From Saccharothrix luteola (GTDB lineage: Bacteria > Actinomycetota > Actinomycetes > Mycobacteriales > Pseudonocardiaceae): a stretch of 64,000 nt of DNA. The number at the start of each line of letters is the position of its first letter. The stretch's first letter is position 1. Shown here in pieces: positions 33,015 to 44,190 of this stretch. The stretch lies in the NCBI RefSeq assembly GCF_020859565.1, contig NZ_JAJHUO010000029.1, positions 1 through 64,000 on the forward strand, read 5' to 3'. The notes beneath the pieces were generated by a model. It saw only the letters and a program-made list of their open reading frames with translations. It did not search any database and was not told the origin of the DNA. The position numbers and the translations under genes are program-made.

Positions 33015-33082
33015 ATAGGGACACGGCGTCGCTCCCCGAAAGCGCCGCCAGCCTGGATCCCCCGCCAGGTGTCCCTGTGACC
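33008..33082 (+). promoter_or_regulatory. possible structured leader before the M23 gene
   Basis: Outer arms 33008-33024 and 33069-33082 pair over 14 bp (ggtcac and agggacac against their complement) with a 3-nt bulge; inside lie smaller hairpins (cgct/agcg and CCTGG/CCAGG). It could be an RNA structure that affects translation or termination. The canonical c-di-AMP riboswitch motifs were not found. Confidence 0.35.
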
Positions 33083-33115
33083 GGGCCGTGCTCCCCGATG
33101 CAGGAAGGCACTACC

Positions 33116-34039
33116 TTGGCACGGCACACGAAAGCGGACGGTCGACGCGCGTTCCTCGCGCCCCTTACCCCGTCCCGCAACCGCTCCCATCGCGCCGAGT
33201 GCGATCGGAAGCCCGTCAGTGGCCGGGTCGCGGCCGCAGTGGTCGCGGCAGGCGCCCTCGCCACCGGCGTGGGCGCCGCCGGCGGCGGCTTCGACGGCGG
33301 CGACACCCGGTTCCTCCCGGTCGGCGCCAGCTCGGACCTGGCGGCGGCGCTCGTCCACACCTCGGCCCCCCGACAGGCCGACGTCCGCACGGTGCACGCC
33401 GTCGACCCCGCGTTCGAGGCGGCGAAGCTGATGCGCTCCGAAGGGCTCCTCGTCCGGCAGCACGTCGACCAGGCCATCCGCCACGCGTCCGAGGGCTTCA
33501 CCGCCCGGCAGGCCGAGCAGAAGCGGCAGCAGGACGCCGCCGCGGCCGAGAAGGCCCGCGTCGACGCCGAGAACGCCCGGATCGCCGAGGAGCAGGCCCG
33601 GGCCGCCGAGCAGAAGGCGGCCGAGGAGGCTGCCGCCGCCGCGGCGAGGCGTCCGACGGTGGCCAAGCCCGCCGAGGGCTCGTTCACGTCCGGCTTCGGC
33701 GCCCGCTGGGGCACGACGCACTACGGCGTGGACATCGCGAACGACATCGGCACCCCGATCCTGTCCGCGATGGACGGCGTCGTGGTCGAGGCGGGCCCGG
33801 CGTCCGGCTTCGGCCTGTGGGTGCGCGTGCAGCACAACGACGGCACGATCACCATCTACGGCCACGTCAACGAGACCCTCGTGTCGGCCGGTCAGCAGGT
33901 CCACGCGGGCCAGCAGATCGCCACGATGGGCAACCGCGGCCAGTCCACCGGCCCCCACCTGCACTTCGAGGTGTGGATCAACGGCTCGCAGAAGATCGAC
34001 CCGGTCGGCTGGCTGGGCGAGCGCGGCATCTCCCTCTGA
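33116..34039 (+). CDS. secreted M23 metallopeptidase (peptidoglycan hydrolase)
   Basis: 307 residues from TTG 33116, chosen for AGGAAGG (33102-33108) with 7-nt spacing; longer in-frame starts have no Shine-Dalgarno. The N-terminus is basic, then a hydrophobic/Ala-Gly stretch (about 30-50), a coiled coil rich in Glu/Ala/Lys (about 130-185) and the LytM/M23 domain with GxHYGVDIAN, the HxH zinc motif HLHFEVW and GHVNETLV. It cleaves peptidoglycan cross-links. A strong terminator follows. Confidence 0.9.
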   Translation: MARHTKADGRRAFLAPLTPSRNRSHRAECDRKPVSGRVAAAVVAAGALATGVGAAGGGFDGGDTRFLPVGASSDLAAALVHTSAPRQADVRTVHAVDPAFEAAKLMRSEGLLVRQHVDQAIRHASEGFTARQAEQKRQQDAAAAEKARVDAENARIAEEQARAAEQKAAEEAAAAAARRPTVAKPAEGSFTSGFGARWGTTHYGVDIANDIGTPILSAMDGVVVEAGPASGFGLWVRVQHNDGTITIYGHVNETLVSAGQQVHAGQQIATMGNRGQSTGPHLHFEVWINGSQKIDPVGWLGERGISL

Positions 34040-34131
34040 GACCTCGCGCACCGCGGCGAGCGCGCTGAAGCTGTAAGCAGCGCAAACCCAGCGCCTGGGC
34101 CCACGCACGACGGGCTGGTCGGCGCGTACCA

Positions 34132-34170
34132 CGTTCTGCCCCGCCGGGCTCACTCCGGCGGGGCAGAACG
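34132..34170 (+). terminator. terminator after the M23 gene
   Basis: Perfect 16-bp inverted repeat (34132-34147 with 34155-34170), loop of 7 nt, about 95 bp after the M23 stop. Confidence 0.85.
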
Positions 34171-34261
34171 GCGTACAGAGGCGGTCTGCGCACTGACCGG
34201 TTACCCGGCCCCCGGGGTGGGTGACACGTGTGCTGCGTCACCCGGCCGTGCGCCCACGGCA

Positions 34262-34277
34262 TACCGACTGGTCGGTA
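34262..34277. promoter_or_regulatory. TetR-type palindromic operator
   Basis: TACCGACTGGTCGGTA is a perfect inverted repeat (7-bp arms, TG centre), typical of TetR-family operators in actinobacteria. It lies about 43 bp upstream of the F420 oxidoreductase start; the TetR gene follows that gene, so self-regulation is likely. Confidence 0.6.
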
Positions 34278-34319
34278 CCTGAGGTACGGTGGCGGCCGGA
34301 CACCTTCAGGGAGGCGATC

Positions 34320-35270
34320 GTGGGTCGTTGGGGAATCACCCTGCCGCTGACGGGCGTGCCGGTGCTCGACCACCGCGCGCTGGTGGCCGAGCTCGCCGAC
34401 CTCGGCTACACCGACGTGTGGTCGGCCGAGACCGCGGGCACGGACGCCTTCACGCCGCTGGCGCTCGCCGCGCAGTGGTCCGACCGCGTCCGGCTCGGCA
34501 CCGCCATCGCGCCCGTCTACACGCGCGGGCCGGCGACGCTGGCCATGACCGCCGCGACGCTGGCCGAGGTGTCCGGCGGGCGGTTCGTGCTGGGCATCGG
34601 GGCGTCCTCGCCCGCGATCGTCGAGCGGTGGAACGGCGTGCCGTTCACCGAGCCGTTCAAGCGGACCCGGGACACGCTGCGGTTCCTCAAGGCCGCGTTG
34701 ACGGGCGAGAAGGTGTCCGAGGAGTACGAGACGTTCACCGTGCGCGGCTTCAAGCTGGAGCGCGCGCCCGAGCACCCGGTGCCGATCATGCTGGCCGCGC
34801 TGCGCCCCGGGATGCTGCGGCTGGCCGGGCGCGAGGCCGACGGCGCGATCACCAACTGGCTCGCCGCCGCCGACGTGCCCAAGGTGCGTGCCGAGATGAC
34901 CGGGGGCGAGCTGGCCGCCCGGATCTTCGTGTGCCCGACCGAGGACGCCGGCGCCGCCCGCGCGCTGGGCCGCATGCTGATCAGCACCTACCTGACCGTC
35001 CCCGTGTACGCGGCGTTCCACGACTGGCTCGGCCGCGGCGAGGCGCTGCGCCCGATGCACGAGGCGTGGGCCTCCGGCGACCGGCGTGGCGCCGCCGCGC
35101 TCATCCCGGACGAGGTGGTGGACGCGCTGATCGTGCACGGCAGCGTGGACGAGTGCCGTGCGCGCGTGGCCGAGTACGCGTCCAACGGCGTCGACACGCC
35201 CGTGATCGCCCTGCTGCCCACCGGCGCGGACCAGCTCGACCTGGTGCGCGCGCTGGCGCCGGGGGCCTGA
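34320..35270 (+). CDS. F420-dependent LLM-class oxidoreductase
   Basis: 316 residues from GTG 34320, chosen for AGGGAGG (34308-34314) with 5-nt spacing. TIM-barrel flavin/F420 pattern: WGITLPLTGVPVLDHR, LGTAIAPVYTRGPATLAMTAATLAEVSGGRFVLGIGASS and RPGMLRLAGREADGAI. It is probably an F420-dependent oxidoreductase acting on an unknown substrate. The TetR gene starts 2 nt after the stop, and a perfect palindrome lies in the promoter. Confidence 0.85.
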   Translation: MGRWGITLPLTGVPVLDHRALVAELADLGYTDVWSAETAGTDAFTPLALAAQWSDRVRLGTAIAPVYTRGPATLAMTAATLAEVSGGRFVLGIGASSPAIVERWNGVPFTEPFKRTRDTLRFLKAALTGEKVSEEYETFTVRGFKLERAPEHPVPIMLAALRPGMLRLAGREADGAITNWLAAADVPKVRAEMTGGELAARIFVCPTEDAGAARALGRMLISTYLTVPVYAAFHDWLGRGEALRPMHEAWASGDRRGAAALIPDEVVDALIVHGSVDECRARVAEYASNGVDTPVIALLPTGADQLDLVRALAPGA

Positions 35271-35272
35271 CC

Positions 35273-35854
35273 GTGGCGCGGCGGACCGGGGCGACGCCCG
35301 AGCGGATCGTGGGCGCGGCCGTGCGGTTGTTCGCCGCGAAGGGGTTCGACGCGACGACGGTGCAGGAGGTCGTCGACGCCGCCTCGGTCACCAAGGGCGC
35401 GCTCTACCACTACTTCGGCTCCAAGGACGACCTGCTGTTCGAGATCTACCGCTCCTTGATCGGGCGGCAGATGGCCGACCTCGACGGGATCGTGGCGGCC
35501 GGGCTGGACGCGGCCACCACGGTGCGGCGGATCGTGGTCAGCCTGGTCGAGACGACCGCGGCGAGCGTGGACGAGACCGCGGTGTTCGTGCGCGAGATGC
35601 ACCGGCTCGACGCGGACCGGATGGCCGCGTTCCGGTCCGAGCGGCGGCGCTACCACGAGACGTTCCGGTCGGTGGTCGAGCAGGCGCAGCGGGACGGCGG
35701 GTTCAGCTCGGCCGTGCCCGCCGACACCGTGGTCCTGATCGCGCTGGGCGTGGTCAACCAGCTGCCGACCTGGTACCGGCCGGACGGGCCCAAGTCGCCG
35801 ACCCGGCTCGGCACCGAGATCGCCGACTTCGTGCTCGCCGGGCTGCGGCCGTGA
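35273..35854 (+). CDS. TetR-family regulator
   Basis: 193 residues from GTG 35273. HTH TTVQEVVDAASVTKGALYHYFGSKDDLLFEIY (about 25-55) is followed by a helical ligand domain. It lies 2 nt after the oxidoreductase stop, so the pair is one operon. The palindrome at 34262-34277 is the expected operator. The ligand is unknown. Confidence 0.88.
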   Translation: MARRTGATPERIVGAAVRLFAAKGFDATTVQEVVDAASVTKGALYHYFGSKDDLLFEIYRSLIGRQMADLDGIVAAGLDAATTVRRIVVSLVETTAASVDETAVFVREMHRLDADRMAAFRSERRRYHETFRSVVEQAQRDGGFSSAVPADTVVLIALGVVNQLPTWYRPDGPKSPTRLGTEIADFVLAGLRP

Positions 35855-35863
35855 CGGCGGCGG

Positions 35864-36328
35864 TCAGCTCGCGCGGTTGGCCCGTTCGCGCAGCGCGGTG
35901 AGCGCCTTGTCGGCGTGCGCGTTCATGGCGAACTCGGATTTGATGACTTCGATCACGGTGCGGTCGGTGTCGATGACGAACGTGTGCCGCTTCACGGGCA
36001 GCGGGCCGAAGCGGCGCTTCACTCCGAACGCCGCGGCCACCGCGCCGTCGCCGTCGGACAGCAGCGGGTAGTCGAAGTCGTTCAAGGTCGCGAACTGGTT
36101 CTGCCGCTGCACCGAGTCCGGGCTGATGCCCACCCTCTGCGCCCCCACCTCGGCGAACTCGGTCGCCAGGTCGCGGAAGTGGCAGCTCTCCGCGGTGCAC
36201 CCGGCGGTCATCGCGGCGGGGTAGAAGAACAGCACCACCGGCCCGTCGGCGAGCAGCTCGGACAGCGCGCGCGGCGTGCCGTCCTGGTCGGGCAGGGTGA
36301 AGTCGGGTGCCTGGTCGCCGGCCTTCAT
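35864..36328 (-). CDS. bcp: peroxiredoxin, BCP/AhpC-TSA type
   Basis: 154 residues, ATG 36328. PDFTLPDQDG and FYPAAMTAGCTAESCHFRDL hold the peroxidatic Cys44 and a second Cys49 that may act as the resolving cysteine, the pattern of bacterioferritin-comigratory proteins. It reduces peroxides in the cytoplasm. Divergent from the LacI gene. Confidence 0.88.
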   Translation of the reverse strand: MKAGDQAPDFTLPDQDGTPRALSELLADGPVVLFFYPAAMTAGCTAESCHFRDLATEFAEVGAQRVGISPDSVQRQNQFATLNDFDYPLLSDGDGAVAAAFGVKRRFGPLPVKRHTFVIDTDRTVIEVIKSEFAMNAHADKALTALRERANRAS

Positions 36329-36382
36329 GGCAGTCCTTCCGCAGGGTGTCGATCACGTCTCGCAGGGTGCTCGCGACGAGGC

Positions 36383-36394
36383 AACCGTACGGTT
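36383..36394. promoter_or_regulatory. palindrome between bcp and lacI
   Basis: AACCGTACGGTT is a perfect 12-bp palindrome, 35 bp upstream of the LacI-family start (36429). Its position fits an auto-operator or shared operator in the ~100-bp divergent region. Confidence 0.45.
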
Positions 36395-36428
36395 CTCGCT
36401 AATCTCGTACCAGGCCGGGAGGTGTGAG

Positions 36429-37361
36429 TTGACGAGCATGTCCGACGTGGCGCGGGCCGCCGGGGTGTCCGCGGCGACGGTGTCGCGCGCGCTGCGCGGC
36501 GAGCCCGGCGTGTCCGACGCGACCCGCCGGTACGTCACCGAGGTCGCCAAGCGGATGCGGTACGCGATCGCCCGGGACGCCTCCAGCCTCGCGGGCGGGC
36601 GCCGGTACGCCGTCGCGGTGCTCACCGCCGACGTCGGCCGCGGCGACCTGCTCGCCGGCGCGGAGGGCGCGTTGCGGCAGGCCGGGTACGACGTGCTGCT
36701 CTACGTGCTGCGCGACGCCGACGCGCGCCGGCGGTTCTTCGAGGAGCTGCCGCTGGCCCGCCGGGTCGACGGCGTGCTGGCGCTGGCGGTCAACCTCACC
36801 GACGCCGAGGACGCCGCGCTGGCGGGCCTGGACGTGCCGGTGGTCGCGGTGTGGGACGGCGACCTGCGCGAGGCGCTGCGGCTGGCCGTCGGCCACCTCA
36901 CCGCGTCGGGTCACCGGGACGTCGCGCTGGTCCTGGCCGGCGACATCGACGAGTCCTACGACGAGGTGCTGGTCGAGCGGGGCCTGCCGCTCCGTCCGGA
37001 GTGGACGTTGTGGTCGTCCTCGACGGTGGCGGGCGGCGAGCAGGTGGTGGACGCGCTGCTGGACGGCGAGCGCCTGCCGTCCGCGGTGATCAGCACGAGC
37101 GGCGAGGTGGCGCTTGGCGTGTTCCTGCGGCTGCGCCGCGACGGGCGCGACGTGCCCGGCGACGTGTCGATCGTCAGCCTGGAGGGCACGGACCTGGCGC
37201 GCGCGGTGGGCATCACGGCGGTGGAGGGCGCGTGGCGCGAGCGCGGCGAGCACGCCGTCGAGGTGCTGCTGGCCCGGTTGCGCGGCGAGTCGGACGAGAC
37301 CGAGCCGCCGTCGGTGCAGCTCGTGGTGCGCGAGTCGACCGGTCCGGCACGCGAAGTGTGA
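36429..37361 (+). CDS. LacI-family transcriptional regulator
   Basis: 310 residues from TTG 36429, favoured because GGGAGG (36417-36422) is 6 nt before it; ATG 36438 would be 15 nt away. HTH MSDVARAAGVSAATVSRALRGEPGVSDATRRYV, followed by a periplasmic-binding-like ligand domain (LTADVGRGDLLAGAEGALRQAGYDVLL). The usual hinge-region residues after the HTH are present (MRYAIARDASSLAGG). It directly precedes malQ and may control the maltodextrin/trehalose genes. Confidence 0.85.
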   Translation: MTSMSDVARAAGVSAATVSRALRGEPGVSDATRRYVTEVAKRMRYAIARDASSLAGGRRYAVAVLTADVGRGDLLAGAEGALRQAGYDVLLYVLRDADARRRFFEELPLARRVDGVLALAVNLTDAEDAALAGLDVPVVAVWDGDLREALRLAVGHLTASGHRDVALVLAGDIDESYDEVLVERGLPLRPEWTLWSSSTVAGGEQVVDALLDGERLPSAVISTSGEVALGVFLRLRRDGRDVPGDVSIVSLEGTDLARAVGITAVEGAWRERGEHAVEVLLARLRGESDETEPPSVQLVVRESTGPAREV

Positions 37362-37371
37362 GCATCGAGGT

Positions 37372-37420
37372 TTGGACATCACTCGCCTGGGTTATTAACC
37401 ACGCGAAACTTCCTGCAACC
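37372..37420. promoter_or_regulatory. candidate promoter/operator region before malQ
   Basis: TTGGAC (37372-37377) stands upstream of an 11-bp palindrome GGTTA-T-TAACC (37390-37400). A nearby stretch cgaaacttcctgcaacc resembles the TTGCAGGAA-type sites of streptomycete malE-type regulators. A LacI-family protein is encoded just upstream. Confidence 0.35.
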
Positions 37421-37482
37421 TTCGGGTGACCACCTGTCACCGGTCTGGATTCGAACCGACGGGGAAGGCGAAGCTGTCCGAC

Positions 37483-39375
37483 GTGGACGACGAGCTCGCG
37501 GCACTGGCCGAGGCCCACGGCGTGGCCACCCACTACGAGGACGCCACCCAACGCCGAGCGGACGTCGACCCCGACGTGGTCGTCGCGGTGCTCGCGCAGC
37601 TGGACGTGGACGCCTCCACACCGGAGGCGGTGCGACGCGCGCTCGCCGCGCCGAAACCACCGCCGCGCACCGTCGTCCTGCGCGAGGGCGACGTCCTGGA
37701 CGAGAGCGGCACGGTCGAGCTGGAGGACGGCGGCCGGGTCGAGCTGCCCGCCGCGCTGCCCCTGGGCTACCACCGGCTCGGTGCGCGGACCGTGATCGTC
37801 GCGCCGCGCGCGCTCCCGCCCGTCCCCCGGTCGTGGGGTTGGATGCTCCAGCTCTACGCGATGCGCTCGGCCGAGTCGTGGGGCATGGGCGACTACGCCG
37901 ACCTCGCGACCCTGGCCCGGCGCAGCGCGGCCGAGCTCGGGGCGGGCGTGCTGCTGGTCAACCCGGTGCAGGCGATCAGCCCCACCCTGCCGGTGGAGCG
38001 CTCGCCGTACTCGCCGTCGAGCCGCCGCTTCGCCAACCCGCTCTACCTGCGGATCTCCGACCTCCCGGCCTACCGGGCCGCCGACGACGCGACCCGCGCG
38101 GAGATCGACGCGCTGCGCCCGCCCAACGACACCGAGCTGATCGACTACGACGCGGTGTGGACGGCCAAGGCCAAGGCGCTCGAACTGCTCTGGCGGCACG
38201 AGGAGCACCGCGCGCCCGAGGGCGACCTGCTGGACTTCGCCCGGTTCTGCGCGCTGGCCGAGGCGCACGGCCCGGACTGGCGCGAGTGGCCGCCGGCGCA
38301 GCGCGACCCGGCCACGGCCACCGCCGACCCGGAACGGGTGGCGTTCCACGCGTGGCTGCAGGAGTTGTGCGAGCAGCAGCTGGCCGCCGCGCGCCGGGCC
38401 GCGCGCGACGCGGGCATGCCCGTCGGCGTCGTGCACGACCTGCCGGTCGGCGTGCACCCCGGCGGCGCGGACACGTGGGCGGTGAGGGACGCGTTCGCCG
38501 CGGACGTCACGGTCGGCGCGCCGCCGGACGCGTTCAGCCGCCTCGGCCAGGACTGGGGCCTGCCGCCCTGGCGGCCCGACCGGCTCGCCGAGCAGGGCTA
38601 CGAACCGTTCCGGGCCGTGGTGCGCAGCGTGCTGCGGCACGCGGACGGCATCCGCATCGACCACGTCGCCGGCCTGTGGCGGCTGTGGTGGATCCCGCCG
38701 GGCGAGGCGCCCGGGCGCGGCACGTACGTCCACTACGACCCGGACGCGATGCTGGCCGTGCTGACGCTGGAGGCGCACCGGGCCGGCGCCGTGGTCGTGG
38801 GCGAGGACCTGGGCACGGTGGAGCCGAAGGTCACCGAGGCGTTGCACGAGCACGGGATGCTCAGCTCGGCCGTGCTGTGGTTCCAGCGCGAGTACGACCT
38901 GCCGGACCACCCGCTCATCCCGCCGGAGAAGTGGACCGCGTCGGCGATGGCGAGCATCTCCACCCACGACCTGCCGACCGTGGCCGGGTTCCTGGCCGCC
39001 GAACACGTTCGGGTGCGAGCCGACCTGGGGCAGTTTGACGGGCCGGTGGACCGGGAATATCAGGCAGCCGAGCGAGAGCGCGCCGAGTTGCTCGAACTCC
39101 TCAAGCAGGAAGGTGTGCCTGCCGATGACTTGGTTACCGCGTTCCACGCTCTGCTCGCGAAGGTCCGTTCCGTGCTCGTGCTGACATCGCCGCAGGACGC
39201 GCTGGGCGAGACGCGCCAGCCGAACCTGCCAGGCACCACCGACCAGTACCCGAACTGGCGCATCCCCCTGCCCGTGGCGCTCGCCGACCTGTTCGACGAC
39301 CCCGGCGTGCGGCGGGTCGCGGGCGCGCTGGCGGGCTCCCGCCCGGCCGCGGCGGGCGGGGCCGGTGCGCGATGA
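37483..39375 (+). CDS. malQ: 4-alpha-glucanotransferase (amylomaltase)
   Basis: About 630 residues from GTG 37483. GTG 37426 is in frame but without a Shine-Dalgarno; CTG 37474 has ideal spacing to GGGGAAGG, so the true start is open. GH77 motifs: NPVQAISPTLPVERSPYSPSSRRFANP, GIRIDHVAGLWRLWWIPPG, VVGEDLGTVEPKV and ASISTHDLPT. MalQ transfers glucan segments between maltodextrins and releases glucose. In this cluster it would generate longer dextrins for debranching and trehalose formation. Confidence 0.9.
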   Translation: MDDELAALAEAHGVATHYEDATQRRADVDPDVVVAVLAQLDVDASTPEAVRRALAAPKPPPRTVVLREGDVLDESGTVELEDGGRVELPAALPLGYHRLGARTVIVAPRALPPVPRSWGWMLQLYAMRSAESWGMGDYADLATLARRSAAELGAGVLLVNPVQAISPTLPVERSPYSPSSRRFANPLYLRISDLPAYRAADDATRAEIDALRPPNDTELIDYDAVWTAKAKALELLWRHEEHRAPEGDLLDFARFCALAEAHGPDWREWPPAQRDPATATADPERVAFHAWLQELCEQQLAAARRAARDAGMPVGVVHDLPVGVHPGGADTWAVRDAFAADVTVGAPPDAFSRLGQDWGLPPWRPDRLAEQGYEPFRAVVRSVLRHADGIRIDHVAGLWRLWWIPPGEAPGRGTYVHYDPDAMLAVLTLEAHRAGAVVVGEDLGTVEPKVTEALHEHGMLSSAVLWFQREYDLPDHPLIPPEKWTASAMASISTHDLPTVAGFLAAEHVRVRADLGQFDGPVDREYQAAERERAELLELLKQEGVPADDLVTAFHALLAKVRSVLVLTSPQDALGETRQPNLPGTTDQYPNWRIPLPVALADLFDDPGVRRVAGALAGSRPAAAGGAGAR

Positions 39376-39463
39376 AGCGGAACATGCACGTCACAGCGCG
39401 CGGCCCGGCCGCGGAGTATCGTCAGCCAGTCACCCGCGCCATGGTTGGAGGTGGCAGTCACCC

Positions 39464-39802
39464 GTGAACACCGACTTGATGTCCCGCACCGGGCTGGTGC
39501 CGGAGCAGATGGTTCCCCAGAGCAACCCGGTCGGCCCCTTGGAGACGGCTGTCGAGAAGGTCCTGGTGGACGTCCGGCCGTCGAACCTGGCCGATCCGCT
39601 CGCCGGGATCGGGCACGCCGAGGAGTCCCTGAGGGACGCCCTGCGGCGCACCGACGCGGGCTCCGACGTCGCGCTGACCCAGGCGGTGGCCTGCGCGGAA
39701 GCCGCCTGCGAGCACCTGCGCTACGGCGAGCTGCAGGAAGCGAGGCTGCTCCTCGTCGCGGCACGCGGCCAGCTCGTCAGGTCGCACGCCGGCCGGACCT
39801 GA
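39464..39802 (+). CDS. small helical protein of unknown function
   Basis: 112 residues from GTG 39464, GGAGG at about 39447. Likely all-helical (SLRDALRRTDAGSDVALTQAVACAEAACEHLRYGELQEARLLLVAARGQL). No domain recognised. It sits between malQ and glgX on the same strand, so it may be part of the glycogen/trehalose group or an independent small gene. Confidence 0.55.
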   Translation: MNTDLMSRTGLVPEQMVPQSNPVGPLETAVEKVLVDVRPSNLADPLAGIGHAEESLRDALRRTDAGSDVALTQAVACAEAACEHLRYGELQEARLLLVAARGQLVRSHAGRT

Positions 39803-39861
39803 CCTAGAACGACCTAGAACGTAGGGGTCGGATCGTTCCAGTTCGTCCGGAGGAAAACCCT

Positions 39862-41981
<2,120 letters not shown>

Positions 41982-41985
<4 letters not shown>

Positions 41986-44165
41986 CGGGGCCCGACGGCG
42001 CGCCGGCGTCGACCTACCGGGTCCAGTTCACCCCCGACTTCACCTTCGCCGACGCCGAGGCCGTGGTCGACTACCTGGATGCGCTGGGAGTCGGCGCGCT
42101 GTACGCCTCACCCGTGCTGGAGGCCGTGCCCGGCTCCACGCACGGCTACGACGTGGTCGACCCGACCCGCGCCCGCGAGGAGCTGGGCGGCGAGTCCGGG
42201 CGGGTGGCGCTGCACAAGGCGCTGCGGCGCGCCGGGCTCGGGTTCGTGCTCGACATCGTGCCCAACCACATGGCGGTCGGCCACGACGACGTCAACCGGT
42301 GGTGGTGGGACGTGCTCCGGCACGGCCGTGGGTCGCGGTACGCCAAGTTCTTCGACGTCGACTGGGACTCCGGGCCGTTGCTGCTGCCCTTCGCCGGCGA
42401 CGAGGCGTCGGAGGAGGAGCACGAGCACTACCGGCTGGTGTTCTGGCGGCGCGGCAACACCGAGCTGAACTACCGGCGGTTCTTCGACATCACCACGTTG
42501 GCCGCGGTGCGGGTGGAGGACCCCGAGGTGTTCGACACGACCCACGGCGAGGTGCTGCGGTGGGTCGCGGCGGGCGAGGTGACCGGCCTGCGCGTCGACC
42601 ACCCCGACGGCCTGGCCGACCCCGGCGGGTACGTGCGGCGGCTCCGGGAACGCGCCGGCGTGTGGCTGGTGGTGGAGAAGATCCTCGGCGCGGACGAGCG
42701 GCTGCCCGTGAGCTGGCCGGTGGACGGCACCACGGGCTACGACGCGTTGCGCGAGGTGTGCGGGCTGTTCGTGGACCCGGCGGGTGAGGCGGCGTTCACC
42801 GCGCTGGCCGAGGAGTTCGGCGTGCCGACGGACTTCGCCGCGGTCGAGCACGAGTGCCGCGACCTGGCGACCCGGACGATCCTGCGCGCCGAGGTGCGGC
42901 GGATCGCGGCCCTGGTGCGTGACGCGGACCGCGCCGAGGCCGAACGCGCGGTCGCCGAGGTCATGGTCAACTTCCCGGTCTACCGCTCGTACCTGCCCGA
43001 GGGGCTCGACGCGTGGACGGCGGCGGTGAGCGCGGCGACGTCGCCCGCGGCCCTGGCCCTGGACCGGCAGGTCCGCGCCGAGCCGCACGGCGAGCTGGCC
43101 ACCCGGATCCAGCAGACGTCCGGCATGGTGGTCGCGAAGGGCACCGAGGACACGGCGTTCTACCGGTTCACGCGGTTCGTGGCGCTCAACGAGGTCGGCG
43201 GCGCGCCGGACCGGTTCGGGGTGCCCCCGACCGAGTTCCACGCGCGTGCGGCGGCCCGTGAGGCGGGGTTGCCCGCGGCGATGACGGCGTTGTCGACGCA
43301 CGACACCAAGAGGTCGGAGGACGTGCGCGCCCGGCTCGCGGTGCTGGCCGAGCTGCCGGGGGAGTTCGCCGAGTCGGTGCGCCGGTGGACGGCCGCGCAC
43401 CCGATCGACGAGCCGTCGCTGAACATGCTGGCGTGGCAGTCGCTGGTCGGCGCGTGGCCGATCACCGCCGACCGGATGCGCGCCTACCTGGACAAGGCGG
43501 CCAAGGAGTCGAAGGTCCGCACCACGTGGATCGACCACGACGAGGCGTTCGAGGAGGCCGTGGCGGCGTGGCCGGAGCAGGTGCTGTCCGGCCCGGTGGC
43601 GGCCGAGGTGGCGTCGTTCGTGGAGCGGATCGTCGCGCCCGGCTGGTCCAACGCGCTCGGCCAGAAGCTCGTGCAGCTCACCGCGCCCGGTGTGCCGGAC
43701 GTGTACCAGGGCACCGAGCTGTGGGACCTGTCGCTGGTCGACCCGGACAACCGGCGACCGGTGGACTACGAGGTGCGGCGGCGGCTGCTGGACCGGATCG
43801 AGGACGGCTGGCTGCCGGACGTGGACGACTCGGGCGCAGCCAAGCTGCTCGTCGTGCAGCGCGCGCTGCGGTTGCGCCGGGAACGGCCCGAGCTGTTCCG
43901 CGGCTACCGGCCGCTGGAGGCGTCCGGCCGGACCGCACCGCACGTAGTCGCGTTCGAGCGGACGGGTCTGGTCGCGGTGGCGACCCGGCTTCCGGTGGGA
44001 TTGGCGGACGCGGGCGGCTGGGGCGACGCGGTGCTGCCGCTGCCGCCGGGTGAGTGGACCGACGTGCTCACCTCCCGCCCGGCGGCCACCAGGCTGGCGG
44101 ACCTGCTGGACCGCTATCCGGTCGCGCTGCTGGTCGACGACCGGTCGAACCGGGAATCGGACTGA
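41982..44165 (+). CDS. treY: maltooligosyltrehalose synthase
   Basis: 727 residues from GTG 41982, overlapping glgX. TreY motifs: STYRVQFTPDFTFADAEAVVDYLDALG, GFVLDIVPNHMAVG, NYRRFFDITTLAAVRVEDPEVF, GLRVDHPDGLADPGGY and QTSGMVVAKGTEDTAFYRF, which is characteristic. It rearranges the reducing-end alpha-1,4 bond into alpha,alpha-1,1 to give maltooligosyltrehalose. It is slightly shorter than many TreY proteins. treZ begins 25 bp later. Confidence 0.92.
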
Positions 44166-44190
44166 GCCGACGAGCGGACTGAGGAGAGCT

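Noticed and set aside
32807..33115. c-di-AMP (ydaO) riboswitch before the M23 gene
   Set aside because: Such riboswitches often precede cell-wall hydrolase genes, but the conserved sequence blocks were not found; only a generic structured leader is reported.
37443..37462. tRNA-like T-loop motif (reverse strand ggttcgaatcc)
   Set aside because: No acceptor or anticodon arms could be formed around it, and it lies in the leader of malQ; it is probably chance.
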